Shown piece by piece: positions 32,976 to 43,156 of a stretch of DNA of 64,000 nucleotides. Both the position numbers and the translations under genes were made by a program. The notes beneath the pieces are model-generated. The model saw only the letters and a list, made by a program, of their open reading frames with translations. It had not been told where the DNA came from and did no database searches. Numbering within the stretch: position 1 is the first letter of the stretch; the number at the start of each line of letters is the position of its first letter. Origin of the DNA: Halomonas alkalisoli (GTDB taxonomy: Bacteria > Pseudomonadota > Gammaproteobacteria > Pseudomonadales > Halomonadaceae); the NCBI RefSeq assembly GCF_021412585.1, contig NZ_JAKCMI010000012.1:329344-393343 (forward strand), given 5' to 3'.

Positions 32976-34838
32976 CTATTCAACGCACACAGTGCCAATA
33001 TCGCTCTTATATAACGATAATAATAATTCATTAAATTCACTTTTTCGCTCATCAAAAGAAAAATTTTTAGCCTGGGCATGGAGAAGTATGGCATCCTCAT
33101 TGCCAAAGCCTTCAACTGCATTATAAATAACATCAGCCAACCCTTCGATGCTTTCGCTCGTATAACCGAAGTCTTCGCAAGTCTTTAGGGAGGCATAGAA
33201 CCGCCCATAACTTATGAAGTCGAAGGTAGACCTACCCAAATCCAAAGGATCTGATATTCTAACAACTCCCTTTACATTTCTGCAAAGCTCTTTTATGTCC
33301 ACCATACCAAGGTATTTAACATTACTCAGCCCCCAAGAATTTACTTCCTGCTTAGTCAAGTCGTCACCCTTGTTAACTATATAAAAATTAATCATACTTA
33401 ATCTACTAACTAGCTTTTTAACAAGTGGCGCATATTGGAACATAGGAGGATGAGAAATTGCAAAATATAATGCCACATTTTTATCATCAGGCAATTCAAG
33501 TGGCCTATCTGGATACGTGAAGGTAACTGAAGGTCGGTAAAAACAACTAGAACTCAAACCCAACTCCCCAAAGCAGCCATGAAGTGTTTTACTATTAGTC
33601 AATATGGCAAGATATGGATTTTTTGAAAGCGAGTCATGTAACTCTGGGTCTTCTTTGATTTTATTGTAGGCCCCTTGCAGGGCATATAAAACTGTTTTTT
33701 CTCTAAAATTAAAGCAACTTTTAGTATTAACAACATTATGAGCTAGGATTATATCGCTCGCTTTAAACGCAGCAACTCTTAAATAATGCGCATCAATCTT
33801 AGAATATGATTTGCTTAAATATGACCATCCTTCAAGGAGTGTGGTTTTCTCAAGCTTTTTAGGTATAAGAGTAAGCAAGCTATCTACAACTGTTAAGTCA
33901 CTAACGTAATCACAAAGAAATGAATTGAAACTTTCGCTTGAGTATAAATAGTTGTGCAATTGCAATGCACCATTCACAGACCCTTCCCCGGTTCGTATGC
34001 CAACATTGATACTTTTCGAAGTAGTGGCAACTGCAACACTTTTACTCATATACAGAGGAGTCAATAGCCCACAATTTGCAAAATAACTGACTACTGTCTT
34101 TACTCTTTTGTATTCAGAAGAATTAACACAATCATGAAAACAAACAACCCCCTCTTTTTTAATTTTTCTGTAATAATTACCTAAATCCTCCGCACATCCC
34201 CTTAAGGAGTGATCACCATCAATAAAAAGCATATCAATTTGCTCTTGTATAAACCCCAGCGCATTAACTGAACTGGAGCGCACAGGAACAATTATGTCAT
34301 CGAAAGGCTTTGTGTTATTTTTGAATTCTTCATATGTGCTTCTTTTTCCTTCTGACATGCTGTCATTTTCAAACGTATCAATACTATATAACTTTCCACC
34401 ATTTTCCCTAAGTGCAGCCGCCAGAAAACAACTACTCCTTCCACAATAAGCACCTATCTCGACAACCGTCGATTGCCTAGGCAAACTCAGAGCCTCATCA
34501 TATAATACAATGCCTTCCTCAGGCTTAAGAAATCCATGCACTGATGTACAATAATCAAACACATCTTTTGACATTGCTTTAGTTGCCCGGTAACAACCAA
34601 AGCTTTTAAATACATAAAATACAAAACTATCAATATAATGACGGAAAAAACCGGGTGGCTTTATTTTAACCTCATAAAAGCCAACTCCCATGAATTTTTG
34701 AAGAATACGAGACATCTCAAGCTTATGCTTTACAATCTTTCCTTCGTGCTGAATTATTATTTTGCTTTTACTAAGGCCAACGGTATCTATTTTAACATCA
34801 CCCGTTTTTTCATCAATACTTATTATAATACTATGCAT
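32976..34838 (-). CDS. Methyltransferase fused to a glycosyltransferase-like domain
   Basis: 620 aa. Residues about 90-290 form a Methyltransf_24-type domain: STVVEIGAYCGRSSCFLAAA (SAM loop), LYSIDTFENDS, IDMLFIDGDHSLRGCAEDL and EGVVCFHDC. The C-terminal part (about 330-620) resembles a GT-B transferase in its ending (YSKSDI-like tail, LADVIYNAVEGFGNEDA), without a clear EX7E. The ATG at 34838 has AGGAG 6 nt upstream; it overlaps the stop of the previous gene by 8 nt. The base composition is distinctly AT-rich with many AAA/TTT codons, unlike its neighbours, which suggests recent transfer of this gene and the GT4 before it. Confidence 0.75.
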   Translation of the reverse strand: MHSIIISIDEKTGDVKIDTVGLSKSKIIIQHEGKIVKHKLEMSRILQKFMGVGFYEVKIKPPGFFRHYIDSFVFYVFKSFGCYRATKAMSKDVFDYCTSVHGFLKPEEGIVLYDEALSLPRQSTVVEIGAYCGRSSCFLAAALRENGGKLYSIDTFENDSMSEGKRSTYEEFKNNTKPFDDIIVPVRSSSVNALGFIQEQIDMLFIDGDHSLRGCAEDLGNYYRKIKKEGVVCFHDCVNSSEYKRVKTVVSYFANCGLLTPLYMSKSVAVATTSKSINVGIRTGEGSVNGALQLHNYLYSSESFNSFLCDYVSDLTVVDSLLTLIPKKLEKTTLLEGWSYLSKSYSKIDAHYLRVAAFKASDIILAHNVVNTKSCFNFREKTVLYALQGAYNKIKEDPELHDSLSKNPYLAILTNSKTLHGCFGELGLSSSCFYRPSVTFTYPDRPLELPDDKNVALYFAISHPPMFQYAPLVKKLVSRLSMINFYIVNKGDDLTKQEVNSWGLSNVKYLGMVDIKELCRNVKGVVRISDPLDLGRSTFDFISYGRFYASLKTCEDFGYTSESIEGLADVIYNAVEGFGNEDAILLHAQAKNFSFDERKSEFNELLLSLYKSDIGTVCVE

Positions 34839-36414
34839 CAACATCTCCTAAATGGCTTTTAATCTCCTCTACTGAAAAGCTAACGGTACTCTTCCAATTA
34901 CGTTCACCTATGGCCCACTTCTGTGCTCTAGCCCCAAGCTCATGCCGCATTTCTGCATCATTAACTAACTTTTTTAATGCAAAAAAGAGATCTTCAATAT
35001 TTCCTTTTCCATAATGAAGCCCAGTAACGCCATCCTCCACTAGTTCCTTTAATGCTTTTACGTCAGAAACTATAATAGCTTTACCCATAGCCATTGCCTC
35101 AAGTGGCTTCATAGGTGAGACCAACTCGCAGACCGGCCAAGGCTTGCGGGGAAACGGTGCAATATCTATAACACTATAGTATAGTTTAACATCTTCATAG
35201 CTGACTCTTCCTGGCATGAGGAGCCAGTCCTCATACCCATAACGGTTAGCTATTGACAGTATTTCTTCCGTTATTCTTCCCTTTACCTTACCAGTAGTAT
35301 TTTCGCTACCCACCAATAACAATCTAAACGAAATTCCGCTGCTTTTTAATGAACCGCAAGCTTCAGCTAAACGTTCAAGACCTTCATAGTCAACAAAAGT
35401 ACCTATATACCCTATGACAGGTACTTCTTCTGGGATGCCAAGTTTTTCTTTTGCCTGACTGCTGTCTACTTGAGTTTGAAATCTAGTAGGGTCGCATGAG
35501 TTAGGTAGCACTCCAATTTTTTTAGGTGGGCACCCACGCGAAACTAGCTCATCCTTGACTGCTTCAGTTATCGCCAACGTATAATCTGAAAAGTTAACTG
35601 TCTCCGCCTCTAGAATATACTTGGTATTATACTCTTCAGTTTGATAAAAAGTAGAATCTCTAGACACCTTAGTTATTTCTGCCAAACCTCTTACTTCATA
35701 AACACATGGTATACCTAGTTTTTTAGCAGCGATAAAGGCAGGCAGAGCTGTTATATAAAAAGAAGCGGCCCAAACACAAGAAGGCTTTTCCAATTCAAAT
35801 AGATTATAAAAGCTATCTATGCACTTCTGCATGTATTCGCAGGTACTTATTCCTTTTCTCTCCGGGCCTTTTATCCTTTTATATTGTATCCCATCGATAT
35901 ATTCATCACTTGGTATATCTTCCAAAACTCCCATGTCATATGGAAACCCAGGCCTGCTTACACACACAACTTCCAAACCATTTTCTTTCATGGCAGTTGC
36001 TATACCATGCGAACGTGTTGCATAACCACCAGTTGAATAAGGCAAAGAGTTATGCAATATGTAAAACACTTTCCCTTTAAACACATCGCCTGTATGTATT
36101 TCTTTAACTTCAATGTTTCTAAGCAGTTGAAATTGTTTATAATGTACCGAGGCAGATCTTTTATTCGCATAACCCAACAGTTCTTCAGTCCCTTTTTTCT
36201 TGTATTTGTCTATTAGCCTATCGTCAGAATATTTTTGCGAATTTTTATAATCAAAATAATATCTGATGCTACTTTTGATGAAACTTAAAGGCTTTTTTTT
36301 ATGTATTATATTTTCTCGCACGATTTTTGAATATTTAAAAGCATGGCTACTTTTGATTTTTTTGAGTTCGTTCTTAAGCTTTTTATTTTCTTCACTCAGT
36401 TCATTCTCATCCAT
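34831..36414 (-). CDS. Glycosyltransferase family 4 with N-terminal coiled coil
   Basis: 527 aa. A Lys/Glu-rich coiled coil (LSEENKKLKNELKKIKS) is followed by a basic linker and a GT-B domain. VFYILHNSLPYSTGGYATRS is the N-terminal acceptor loop, IGVLPNSCDPTRFQ and VIGYIGTFVDYEGLERLAEA open the donor domain, and CELVSPMKPLEAMAMGKAII is the GT4 motif with Glu. AT-rich, like the next gene. The coiled coil could anchor it in a complex. It lies directly downstream of a dead ISL3 copy, so it may depend on read-through from the wecC side or its own AT-rich promoter. Confidence 0.9.
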   Translation of the reverse strand: MDENELSEENKKLKNELKKIKSSHAFKYSKIVRENIIHKKKPLSFIKSSIRYYFDYKNSQKYSDDRLIDKYKKKGTEELLGYANKRSASVHYKQFQLLRNIEVKEIHTGDVFKGKVFYILHNSLPYSTGGYATRSHGIATAMKENGLEVVCVSRPGFPYDMGVLEDIPSDEYIDGIQYKRIKGPERKGISTCEYMQKCIDSFYNLFELEKPSCVWAASFYITALPAFIAAKKLGIPCVYEVRGLAEITKVSRDSTFYQTEEYNTKYILEAETVNFSDYTLAITEAVKDELVSRGCPPKKIGVLPNSCDPTRFQTQVDSSQAKEKLGIPEEVPVIGYIGTFVDYEGLERLAEACGSLKSSGISFRLLLVGSENTTGKVKGRITEEILSIANRYGYEDWLLMPGRVSYEDVKLYYSVIDIAPFPRKPWPVCELVSPMKPLEAMAMGKAIIVSDVKALKELVEDGVTGLHYGKGNIEDLFFALKKLVNDAEMRHELGARAQKWAIGERNWKSTVSFSVEEIKSHLGDVDA

Positions 36415-36487
36415 CTCATACTGCCTTTTAATTAGAAACGAAGATATTAATTCATATAAGAACTAAAAATTTAGACCCTTCGACGTT

Positions 36488-37530
36488 TCATGTGGATTTA
36501 GCCAGGCGACCCACGGGGGGTCCGATCTGATAGATAATCGGGATGAAGTTGGCCTCGCTCCGGCAGCCGCCGCGTGCGCGTGACCTAGCAGCCTAGAAGT
36601 GGCCGTTTATGCCCTCCAGCGCGCGTTAGTCAGGCTGGAGAGAGCGCCTCACTACCTGTTCCACATGTCGTTCCAGCGTGCTTAAGGCTTTCGCCATCAG
36701 TTTCAAGAGCGTGTTGTCGACCAACTGCACCACGCATCACGTTGAGGTAGTTCATGATACGCCAACGAACTGCTGCCCGCGGTGTCAGAGCGTTTTGGAC
36801 CAACCGCAGCTTTTCTTTATCACCCGGGTATCGGCGGTGGCTCCCCGATCGGCCATCAATTCCTAGTGTACGTCCAGCTGCTTCGCCGTCAGGTTGTGGT
36901 TATCCTGGCTTTTCAGCGCAGCGCAGTGCCTTGGTAAAGGTCTGCACGGTGTGGAACCAACCGACTGTGACCACAGCGTTGGGCAGGTGCTTGCCCACCC
37001 CACTGAGGAAATCCTGGGACATGTTACAGACCACCTCGGTATAGAGGACCGGGTGGCGGCCATTCGCGGTCAGGAAGGCGCTTAACAACTGAATCACGGC
37101 CTTGCCATAGCCAAGCACTAAGGTCACCGGCTCCTGCTGACGCTGTATGGCGAGGGACACCGTGACATAGCGATGTCCGCGTCGTGAGACGGTCTCATCC
37201 AGGCCAACGGCCTCGGATAGGTCCAGTTGACCCAGCATCCGTCCCATTTAGTAGTACACGATTCACCACAACAACTTGTCGGAAATCTACAGCTGGCAGG
37301 AGACGGCCAGCACCAGCATCTCCTTGACCTATGACATGGCGGCCTGCTCGAATAGCAGGGTTAAGTCACTGCCGGGCAGGCATTGCCGCACTCAGGAGAG
37401 GGGTAGATGCCTCTCGCTCGGCCTCGACATGGAGGTCCAGGTGGTGAGCCCACACAGAGGTACCCAAGTACTGGTCCATGAGAACCCAGGGTGCTACAAG
37501 GCCAAGAATCAGAATCTGAGTGTCGTCCAT
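36488..37530 (-). pseudogene. ISL3 family transposase remnant
   Basis: Read on the minus strand: an N-terminus MDDTQILILGLVAPWVLMDQ, then in another frame YPSPECGNACP (zinc-finger-like Cys), a middle frame AVGLDETVSRRGHRYVTV with VVCNMSQDFLSGVGKHLPNA and VGWFHTVQTF, and a C-terminus ALEGINGHF*AARSRARG and IGPPVGRLAKST. Frameshifts and stops break it. The catalytic Asp residues are replaced (CNMS for CDMS, VGWFH for VDWFH). Total length is somewhat short for an ISL3 gene, so part is deleted. Old insertion between wecC and the GT4 gene. Confidence 0.85.
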
Positions 37531-37682
37531 GCCATGCCTCCGGTCTAGATGGGGTCATATCCTGGCCCAGTTCAGGGGGTTCCACACCCAGTGACGAAGA
37601 GCTAGATTATCACGCCTTGGTGGTACCAATGGATTACGATAACCTCACGTGGAATAACGCACCCACTTCTTTCCCATTTGAC

Positions 37683-37722
37683 AAAATTTATATAAAAATA
37701 CATCATATAAAATATAAATTTT
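37683..37722. terminator. AT-rich inverted repeat after wecC
   Basis: AAAATTTATAT (37683-37693) and ATATAAATTTT (37712-37722) are exact inverted repeats with an 18-nt loop, 15 nt after the wecC stop. It could be a weak bidirectional terminator or the edge of AT-rich foreign DNA. Confidence 0.4.
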
Positions 37723-37737
37723 AGCCAATACTTAGAC

Positions 37738-39030
37738 TTACTTCCTGAGCCGATCTTCCCAAATTCCTCTGCTATCAACTAGAAAACGAGAGTCTACATT
37801 ATCACTTGGCATGTTCTTAAATGATTTATGATCGACCAGCATCACTACCACATCTGCCTTTTCAAGTGCAACCTGCTGATTAATCAGATTGGCGCCTGCC
37901 AACCTTCCACTAGATAAGTGTTCGATATTTGGCTCTACTAGCAAGACTCCTCCCGGGTGTCGAGCTACAATTTCTTCTGCGATTCTCAGTGCCGGACTTT
38001 CCCGAAGATCGTCGATGTCCGGTTTGAAGGCCAGCCCGAAGCAAGCAATGGTAACGTCCTTAGCAGTTTTGTCCGGATTGGCTGTGAGATACTCCCCTAC
38101 AGCTTGCTGTACCTTTTCCACTACCCACTCTGGTTTACCGTCATTCACTTCACGTGCAGTACGAATCAAGCGCGCCTCTTCGGGTGTTTCACTCACTATA
38201 AACCATGGATCGACAGCGATGCAGTGGCCACCCACCCCAGGTCCTGGCTGCAGAATATTGACCCGTGGGTGACGGTTCGCTAGCCGAATGAGTTCCCATA
38301 CGTTGATATCGAGCTTGTCGCAGATGATCGAAAGCTCATTCGCAAAGGCGATATTTACATCGCGGAAGCTGTTCTCAGTGAGTTTTGCCATCTCGGCGGT
38401 GCGCACAGTGGTGGTAATGCACTCCCCTTGCACAAAGATCTTATAGAGAGTCGTTGCTGCTTTTGAACACTTAGCCGTCATGCCACCGATCACACGGTCG
38501 TTCTCAACCAGCTCGCGTACCACATGGCCTGGGAGTACCCGCTCCGGGCAGTGGGCAATGCGTATATCGGATTCTTCACCATGAGTTTGCGGGAAGGTGA
38601 GGTCCGGCCGGGCTTCTGCCAACCAGGCTGCCATCTGCTCGGTAGCCCCTACTGGCGAAGTGGATTCCAGGATCACCAGGTCACCCTTCTTCAACACCGC
38701 CGCGATCGTTTGGCTTGCCGCCTTGATATAGGTGAGGTCCGGCACATGGTCGTTGCCATTCTCAGCCTTGAAGGGTGTTGGCACCGCGATCAGGAAGGCA
38801 TCAGCCGGCTCGGGCTTGGTAGTCGCCCGCAAGTAGCCCTCCTTGACCGCCGCGTGCACCACGATATCCAACTCGGGCTCGACGATATGGATATCGCCTT
38901 GGTTGATGGTATCAACCGCATGCTGGTTGATATCCACGCCGATGACTTTCTTGCGACGGGAAGCGATGACGGCGGCGGTCGGCAGGCCGATGTAGCCGAG
39001 GCCGATAACGGAGATGGTGTCGAAATCCAT
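37738..39030 (-). CDS. wecC: UDP-N-acetyl-D-mannosamine dehydrogenase
   Basis: 430 aa. It oxidises UDP-ManNAc to UDP-ManNAcA with two NAD+. Seen: the Rossmann loop ISVIGLGYIGLPTAAVIAS, VPTPFKAENGNDHVPDL, ILESTSPVGATEQM, the catalytic centre in PGPGVGGHCIAVDPWFI (catalytic Cys in GGHC) and CFGLAFKPDIDDLRESPAL. The length is normal for WecC. It follows wecB with a 74-nt gap and supplies a donor for the EPS. Confidence 0.95.
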   Translation of the reverse strand: MDFDTISVIGLGYIGLPTAAVIASRRKKVIGVDINQHAVDTINQGDIHIVEPELDIVVHAAVKEGYLRATTKPEPADAFLIAVPTPFKAENGNDHVPDLTYIKAASQTIAAVLKKGDLVILESTSPVGATEQMAAWLAEARPDLTFPQTHGEESDIRIAHCPERVLPGHVVRELVENDRVIGGMTAKCSKAATTLYKIFVQGECITTTVRTAEMAKLTENSFRDVNIAFANELSIICDKLDINVWELIRLANRHPRVNILQPGPGVGGHCIAVDPWFIVSETPEEARLIRTAREVNDGKPEWVVEKVQQAVGEYLTANPDKTAKDVTIACFGLAFKPDIDDLRESPALRIAEEIVARHPGGVLLVEPNIEHLSSGRLAGANLINQQVALEKADVVVMLVDHKSFKNMPSDNVDSRFLVDSRGIWEDRLRK

Positions 39031-39104
39031 GGTTGCATCCGATGTAGAAAATAAAGCTCACAAAATAGAGCTGCAGGACGGCTGTGTGTACGCGCTGATA
39101 GGCG

Positions 39105-40238
39105 TTATTTAACGGGGGTGGTGGCCAAGCTCTCGAGGATTCGCTGGCACGCCTTGCCATCGCCATAGGGGTTATGGGCATAGCTCATCATTTCGTAAGC
39201 AGCGTTGTCGGTCAGCAGGCTGTGCACCTCGCCAACAATGCGTTCCACATCGGTGCCCACCAGCTTGACAGTACCGGCATCGACGGCTTCGGGCCGCTCG
39301 GTAGTATCACGCATCACCAGCACCGGTTTGCCAAGTGACGGAGCTTCTTCCTGTACACCACCGGAATCGGTCAGGATCAAGTGCGAGCGATTCATTAGAT
39401 AAACGAACGGCAGGTAATCCAGCGGCTCGATCAGGTGGACATTGCCGATGTCAGAAAGCAGGCGGTTGACCGGCTCGCGCACATTGGGATTGAGGTGCAT
39501 CGGATAAACGATTTGTACCTCGGGATGTTGAGCGGCAATATCGTGCAGGGCCTGACAAATTCGCTCGAAACCGCCACCGAAACTCTCGCGACGGTGGCCT
39601 GTCACCAGGATCAGCTTGCGGCTGGCATCCAGGAAGTCGAACTGCTCGGCAAATTGCTGTTGGAATACAGGGCTGGTATCCAGCTTGCGCACCACGTCGA
39701 GCAGCGCATCGATCACGGTATTACCGGTGACATGCACCTTTGTGGGGGGCACGCCCTCTTCCAGCAGGTTTTGCCGGGAGCGCTCCGTAGGAGCGAAGTG
39801 CTGTTCGGCCAAGGCACCGGTGAGCTTGCGGTTGGCTTCTTCCGGCCAAGGCGAGTAGATATTGCCGGTACGTAGCCCCGCCTCCACATGGCCAACGGGA
39901 ATCTGTTGGTAGTAGGCAGCCAATGTGGTGGAAAAGGTCGTTGAAGTATCCCCATGCACCAAGACGATATCTGGCTTCACCTCTTCCAGTACCGTTTTCA
40001 TACCCTGCAGGATAGCCGTGGTCACATCGGTGAGATCCTGCCCCGGTTTCATGATATTCAGGTCATGGTCGGGCTTCAGCTCGAACAGGTCTAGTACCTG
40101 ATCGAGCATTTCGCGGTGCTGGCCGGTCACACACACCTTGGCGTCGAAGCGCTCATCAGCAGCGAGAGCCAAAGCCAGAGGAGCCATCTTGATGGCTTCA
40201 GGACGCGTGCCAAACACGCAAAGAGTCTTGATAGGCAT
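39105..40238 (-). CDS. wecB: UDP-N-acetylglucosamine 2-epimerase (non-hydrolysing)
   Basis: 377 aa. It converts UDP-GlcNAc to UDP-ManNAc, the substrate of WecC encoded next. Seen: [72 protein letters not shown] and [17 protein letters not shown], ending with the allosteric/active-site [20 protein letters not shown]. The ATG at 40238 starts where the family starts; a TTG 36 nt upstream is also in frame. Confidence 0.95.
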   Translation of the reverse strand: MPIKTLCVFGTRPEAIKMAPLALALAADERFDAKVCVTGQHREMLDQVLDLFELKPDHDLNIMKPGQDLTDVTTAILQGMKTVLEEVKPDIVLVHGDTSTTFSTTLAAYYQQIPVGHVEAGLRTGNIYSPWPEEANRKLTGALAEQHFAPTERSRQNLLEEGVPPTKVHVTGNTVIDALLDVVRKLDTSPVFQQQFAEQFDFLDASRKLILVTGHRRESFGGGFERICQALHDIAAQHPEVQIVYPMHLNPNVREPVNRLLSDIGNVHLIEPLDYLPFVYLMNRSHLILTDSGGVQEEAPSLGKPVLVMRDTTERPEAVDAGTVKLVGTDVERIVGEVHSLLTDNAAYEMMSYAHNPYGDGKACQRILESLATTPVK

Positions 40239-40338
40239 GGGGACTTCAGTTTCGGTGAGAGGTGGATTCTGCAATGACGCGGCCGCGTCACTCGACGGTA
40301 ACGGATTTCATCAGATTACGTGGTTAGGGGCGCTTGCT

Positions 40339-41661
40339 TCAGCGCCCAACCGAGTAGTAGGTAAAGCCCTTGATCTTCATCCGCCTGGGCTCAAACATAT
40401 TCCGCCCATCGAAGATCACCGGTTCGGCCAGCTGTTCCTGGATCAGGTCGAAGTCCGGGGCGCGGAACACCTGCCATTCGGTGACGATCACCAGGGCATC
40501 GGCGCCGCGCAGTGCGGCTTCCTTGGTGCCGCACAGGGAGAGGTCGTCGCGGCTGCCGTAGATGCGCTGGGTCTCTTCCATGGCTTCGGGATCAAAGGCC
40601 TGCACCTTGGCGCCGGCTTCCCACAGCGCTTCCATCAGCACGCGGCTGGGGGCTTCGCGCATGTCGTCGGTGTTGGGCTTGAAGGCCAGGCCCCAGATAG
40701 CGAAGGTCTTGCCCTTCAAATCGTTATTGAAGTGCTTGCTGATCTTCTGGAACAGGGTGGTCTTCTGGTCCATGTTGCGGGCTTCCACCGCCTTGAGCAC
40801 CTTGGCGTCGAAGTCGATGTCGCCGGCAGTGCGGATCAGCGCCTGCACGTCCTTGGGGAAGCAGGAGCCGCCATAGCCCACGCCGGGGTAGATGAAGTGG
40901 TAGCCGATGCGGGGGTCGGAGCCGATGCCCTGGCGTACCATTTCGATATCGGCGCCCAGGCGCTCGGCCAGGTTGGCCATTTCGTTCATGAAGCTGATCT
41001 TGGTGGCCAGCATGCAGTTGGCGGCGTACTTGGTCAGCTCGGCGCTGCGCACGTCCATGACGATGACCCGGTCACGGCTGCGGTTGAAGGGGGCGTAGAG
41101 CTCGCGCATCACGTCTTCGGTCTGCTTGCTGGCCGTACCGATAATGATGCGGTCGGGCTTCTGGCAGTCGGCAACGGCGCTGCCTTCCTTGAGAAACTCG
41201 GGGTTGGAGACCACGTCGAAGCGCAGCTCCTTGCGGCCGCGGGCTTCCAGCACCGAATCGACCTTCTCGCGCACCTTGTCGGCGGTGCCTACCGGCACGG
41301 TGGACTTGTCGATGATGATCTGGTCGCGCTCCATGTGCTCGGCAATGGTGGCGGCCACGGCCAGCACGTACTTGAGATCGGCGCTGCCGTCTTCATCGGG
41401 CGGGGTGCCCACGGCGATGAACTGCACCTGGCCGTGCTTGACGCCGGCGGCGGCATCGGTGGTGAATTCCAGCCGGCCGGCGGCGTGGTTCTCCTTCACC
41501 AGCGGCTCCAGGCCGGGTTCGAAGATGGGGATGTCGCCCTGCTTCAGGCGTTCGACCTTGTCGGCGTCGACATCCACGCAGATCACGTGGTGCCCCACGT
41601 CCGCCAGAATGGCGCCTTGCACCAGCCCTACGTATCCCGTACCGAAAACCGTAACGTTCAT
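40339..41661 (-). CDS. ugd: UDP-glucose 6-dehydrogenase
   Basis: 440 aa. It makes UDP-glucuronate, probably used by the PssDE pair and by the UDP-GlcA 4-epimerase nearby. Seen: [20 protein letters not shown] (NAD loop), [32 protein letters not shown], the catalytic-Cys motif [17 protein letters not shown] and [18 protein letters not shown]. First gene of the RfaH-type operon: an exact ops element ends 44 nt before its start. High GC and codon use like the chromosome. Confidence 0.97.
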   Translation of the reverse strand: MNVTVFGTGYVGLVQGAILADVGHHVICVDVDADKVERLKQGDIPIFEPGLEPLVKENHAAGRLEFTTDAAAGVKHGQVQFIAVGTPPDEDGSADLKYVLAVAATIAEHMERDQIIIDKSTVPVGTADKVREKVDSVLEARGRKELRFDVVSNPEFLKEGSAVADCQKPDRIIIGTASKQTEDVMRELYAPFNRSRDRVIVMDVRSAELTKYAANCMLATKISFMNEMANLAERLGADIEMVRQGIGSDPRIGYHFIYPGVGYGGSCFPKDVQALIRTAGDIDFDAKVLKAVEARNMDQKTTLFQKISKHFNNDLKGKTFAIWGLAFKPNTDDMREAPSRVLMEALWEAGAKVQAFDPEAMEETQRIYGSRDDLSLCGTKEAALRGADALVIVTEWQVFRAPDFDLIQEQLAEPVIFDGRNMFEPRRMKIKGFTYYSVGR

Positions 41662-41704
41662 GTCATCCCTGCTTGCGAGTATGCGAGTTGATGGTGTGCC
41701 CCAG

Positions 41705-41717
41705 GCACGCTACCGCC
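41705..41717 (-). promoter_or_regulatory. ops element (RfaH recruitment site) upstream of ugd
   Basis: On the minus strand the 13-mer GGCGGTAGCGTGC is an exact copy of the core of the enterobacterial ops/JUMPstart element, where paused RNA polymerase loads RfaH to read long surface-polysaccharide operons. It lies 44 nt before ugd, in the leader. About 50 bp around it are shared with a second copy at 48395. No rfaH gene is in the window. Confidence 0.85.
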
Positions 41718-41931
41718 TGGGGATTGAACCGGGCGCATTCCCATGCCCTGCGTGACCATCGCCTCTGCCGGTGGCGGAGTGCCTGCCCTTTCGGTCAGGC
41801 CGGTATTCTACGCGATGGCCGCACTTGGGCTCTATGCGGCGGTTGGTAAAGAAAGGTAAGTATAGAGGTGATTGGATGATGCTGGTTAATTTCCAAGCGT
41901 GTAAGGCTGGTTGCGCATGGCCTGTACTGTA

Positions 41932-41998
41932 AGCCGTAAGCTGTAAGCAACCCCAACACCAGCACGGATGGTTTTCTTACAGCTTAAAGCTTACGGCT
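41932..41998. terminator. Long inverted repeat after cysQ
   Basis: AGCCGTAAGCTGTAAG (41932-41947) pairs with CTTACAGCTTAAAGCTTACGGCT (41976-41998) apart from a 7-nt insertion in the right arm. The right arm encodes the last residues and stop of cysQ. It could terminate cysQ transcription before the ugd operon leader. Confidence 0.5.
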
Positions 41999-42811
41999 CG
42001 CGCTCAGCGCGCTTTCCCACCGCTCGTCACGCTGGCCGCAGACGATAAACCAGGGGTTGAGCACGCTGTCCTGCTGGTTGCAGCGCAGCGGTTCGAGGGT
42101 GTTGGCATCGAGCACCTCGCCACCGGCGGCGCTGACCACGGCCTGGGCGGCGGCGGTGTCCCATTCGCAGGTAGGGGCAAGACGCGGGTAGAGGTCGGCG
42201 GCGCCCTCGGCGACGAGGCAGAGCTTGATCGAGCTGCCCATGGAAACGCGCTCGTGATGCGGCAGTTCGGCGCAGAAGGCCTCGAAGGTCTCGGCGCCGT
42301 GACGACGGCTGCCCACCACCTTCCAGGGCTCGGCCTCAGGATCGGGCAGATCACGCACCTGGATATTGGCGTAGATGCCCTGGGCGATCTTGAAGGCTTC
42401 GCCACCGACCTGCCCTACCCAGGTGGTTTGCAGCACCGGCGCATGAACGATGCCGAATACCGGCACGCCCTCCTCCACCAAGGCCACATTGAGCGTGAAC
42501 TCTCCGTTCTTGTTGACGAATTCCTTGGTGCCGTCCAGCGGATCGACCAGCCAATAACTGCTCCAGGCCTGGCGCGTGGCGTAAGGTATTTCACCGGACT
42601 CCTCGGAGAGCACCGGCACGCCCGGCGCCCACTTTTCCAGCAGTGCCACCAGCGCATGGTGGGAGACCATGTCCGCCTCGGTGAGCGGGCTCGCGTCGTC
42701 CTTGGTTTCCACCGTGAAGTCACGCTGGTAGATTGCCAGGACCTCGCTCCCGGCAGCGTGCACGCCCTCGACCAGGCGGGCGCGCATCTCGTTTGTTACG
42801 AATGCAGTCAC
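41984..42811 (-). CDS. cysQ: 3'(2'),5'-bisphosphate nucleotidase CysQ
   Basis: 275 aa. It hydrolyses PAP made in sulfate assimilation and sulfo-transfer. Lithium-sensitive inositol-monophosphatase fold: SPLTEADMVSHHALVALL, VLSEESGE, YWLVDPLDGTKEFVNKNGEF and CEWDTAAAQAVVSAAGGEV hold the metal ligands. GTG start with AAGGA 6 nt upstream. It lies 25 nt after a truncated SLC13 permease on the same strand, the remains of a permease-cysQ pair. It is salt-sensitive in other organisms; relevance here is unknown. Confidence 0.95.
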   Translation of the reverse strand: MTAFVTNEMRARLVEGVHAAGSEVLAIYQRDFTVETKDDASPLTEADMVSHHALVALLEKWAPGVPVLSEESGEIPYATRQAWSSYWLVDPLDGTKEFVNKNGEFTLNVALVEEGVPVFGIVHAPVLQTTWVGQVGGEAFKIAQGIYANIQVRDLPDPEAEPWKVVGSRRHGAETFEAFCAELPHHERVSMGSSIKLCLVAEGAADLYPRLAPTCEWDTAAAQAVVSAAGGEVLDANTLEPLRCNQQDSVLNPWFIVCGQRDERWESALSASRKL

Positions 42812-42836
42812 AGAAAATCCTTATCAATAGCTTGGG

Positions 42837-43124
42837 TCAAAACCCCCACACCAACGGTATCAACCCCACCGCGGTAGCCCCGACGATAAGACTGAGAGGC
42901 GCGCCGAGCCGCAGGTAATCCGTAGAACGATAACCGCCTGGCCCCAGTACCATGAGGTTGGTCTGATAGCCCAGCGGCGTCATGAAACTGGCGGAGGCGG
43001 CAAACATGATAGCGATGACAAAAGGCATGAAACTGACACTGGGGGTGCTGGTACCAATGAGCGTGCAGGTGCCACCGATGATGGCCGCGTAACTGAGCGG
43101 CAGCAGCAGCTTGGAGGGCGGCAG
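42837..43124 (-). pseudogene. SLC13/DASS permease, C-terminal fragment
   Basis: Only about 95 C-terminal residues remain: [65 protein letters not shown] and two helices to the stop. The GTSTP-type motif belongs to the Na+/sulfate-type SLC13 family. The first 400 or so residues are gone and unrelated broken DNA lies upstream, so this is a deletion remnant. Confidence 0.85.
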
Positions 43125-43156
43125 CTTTAGCCAGTGCCAACAGGATCAATTCTGGA

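Noticed and set aside
40138..41691. 517-codon plus-strand frame opposite ugd
   Set aside because: Shadow of ugd; Gly/Val/His-rich, no start signal, no family pattern.
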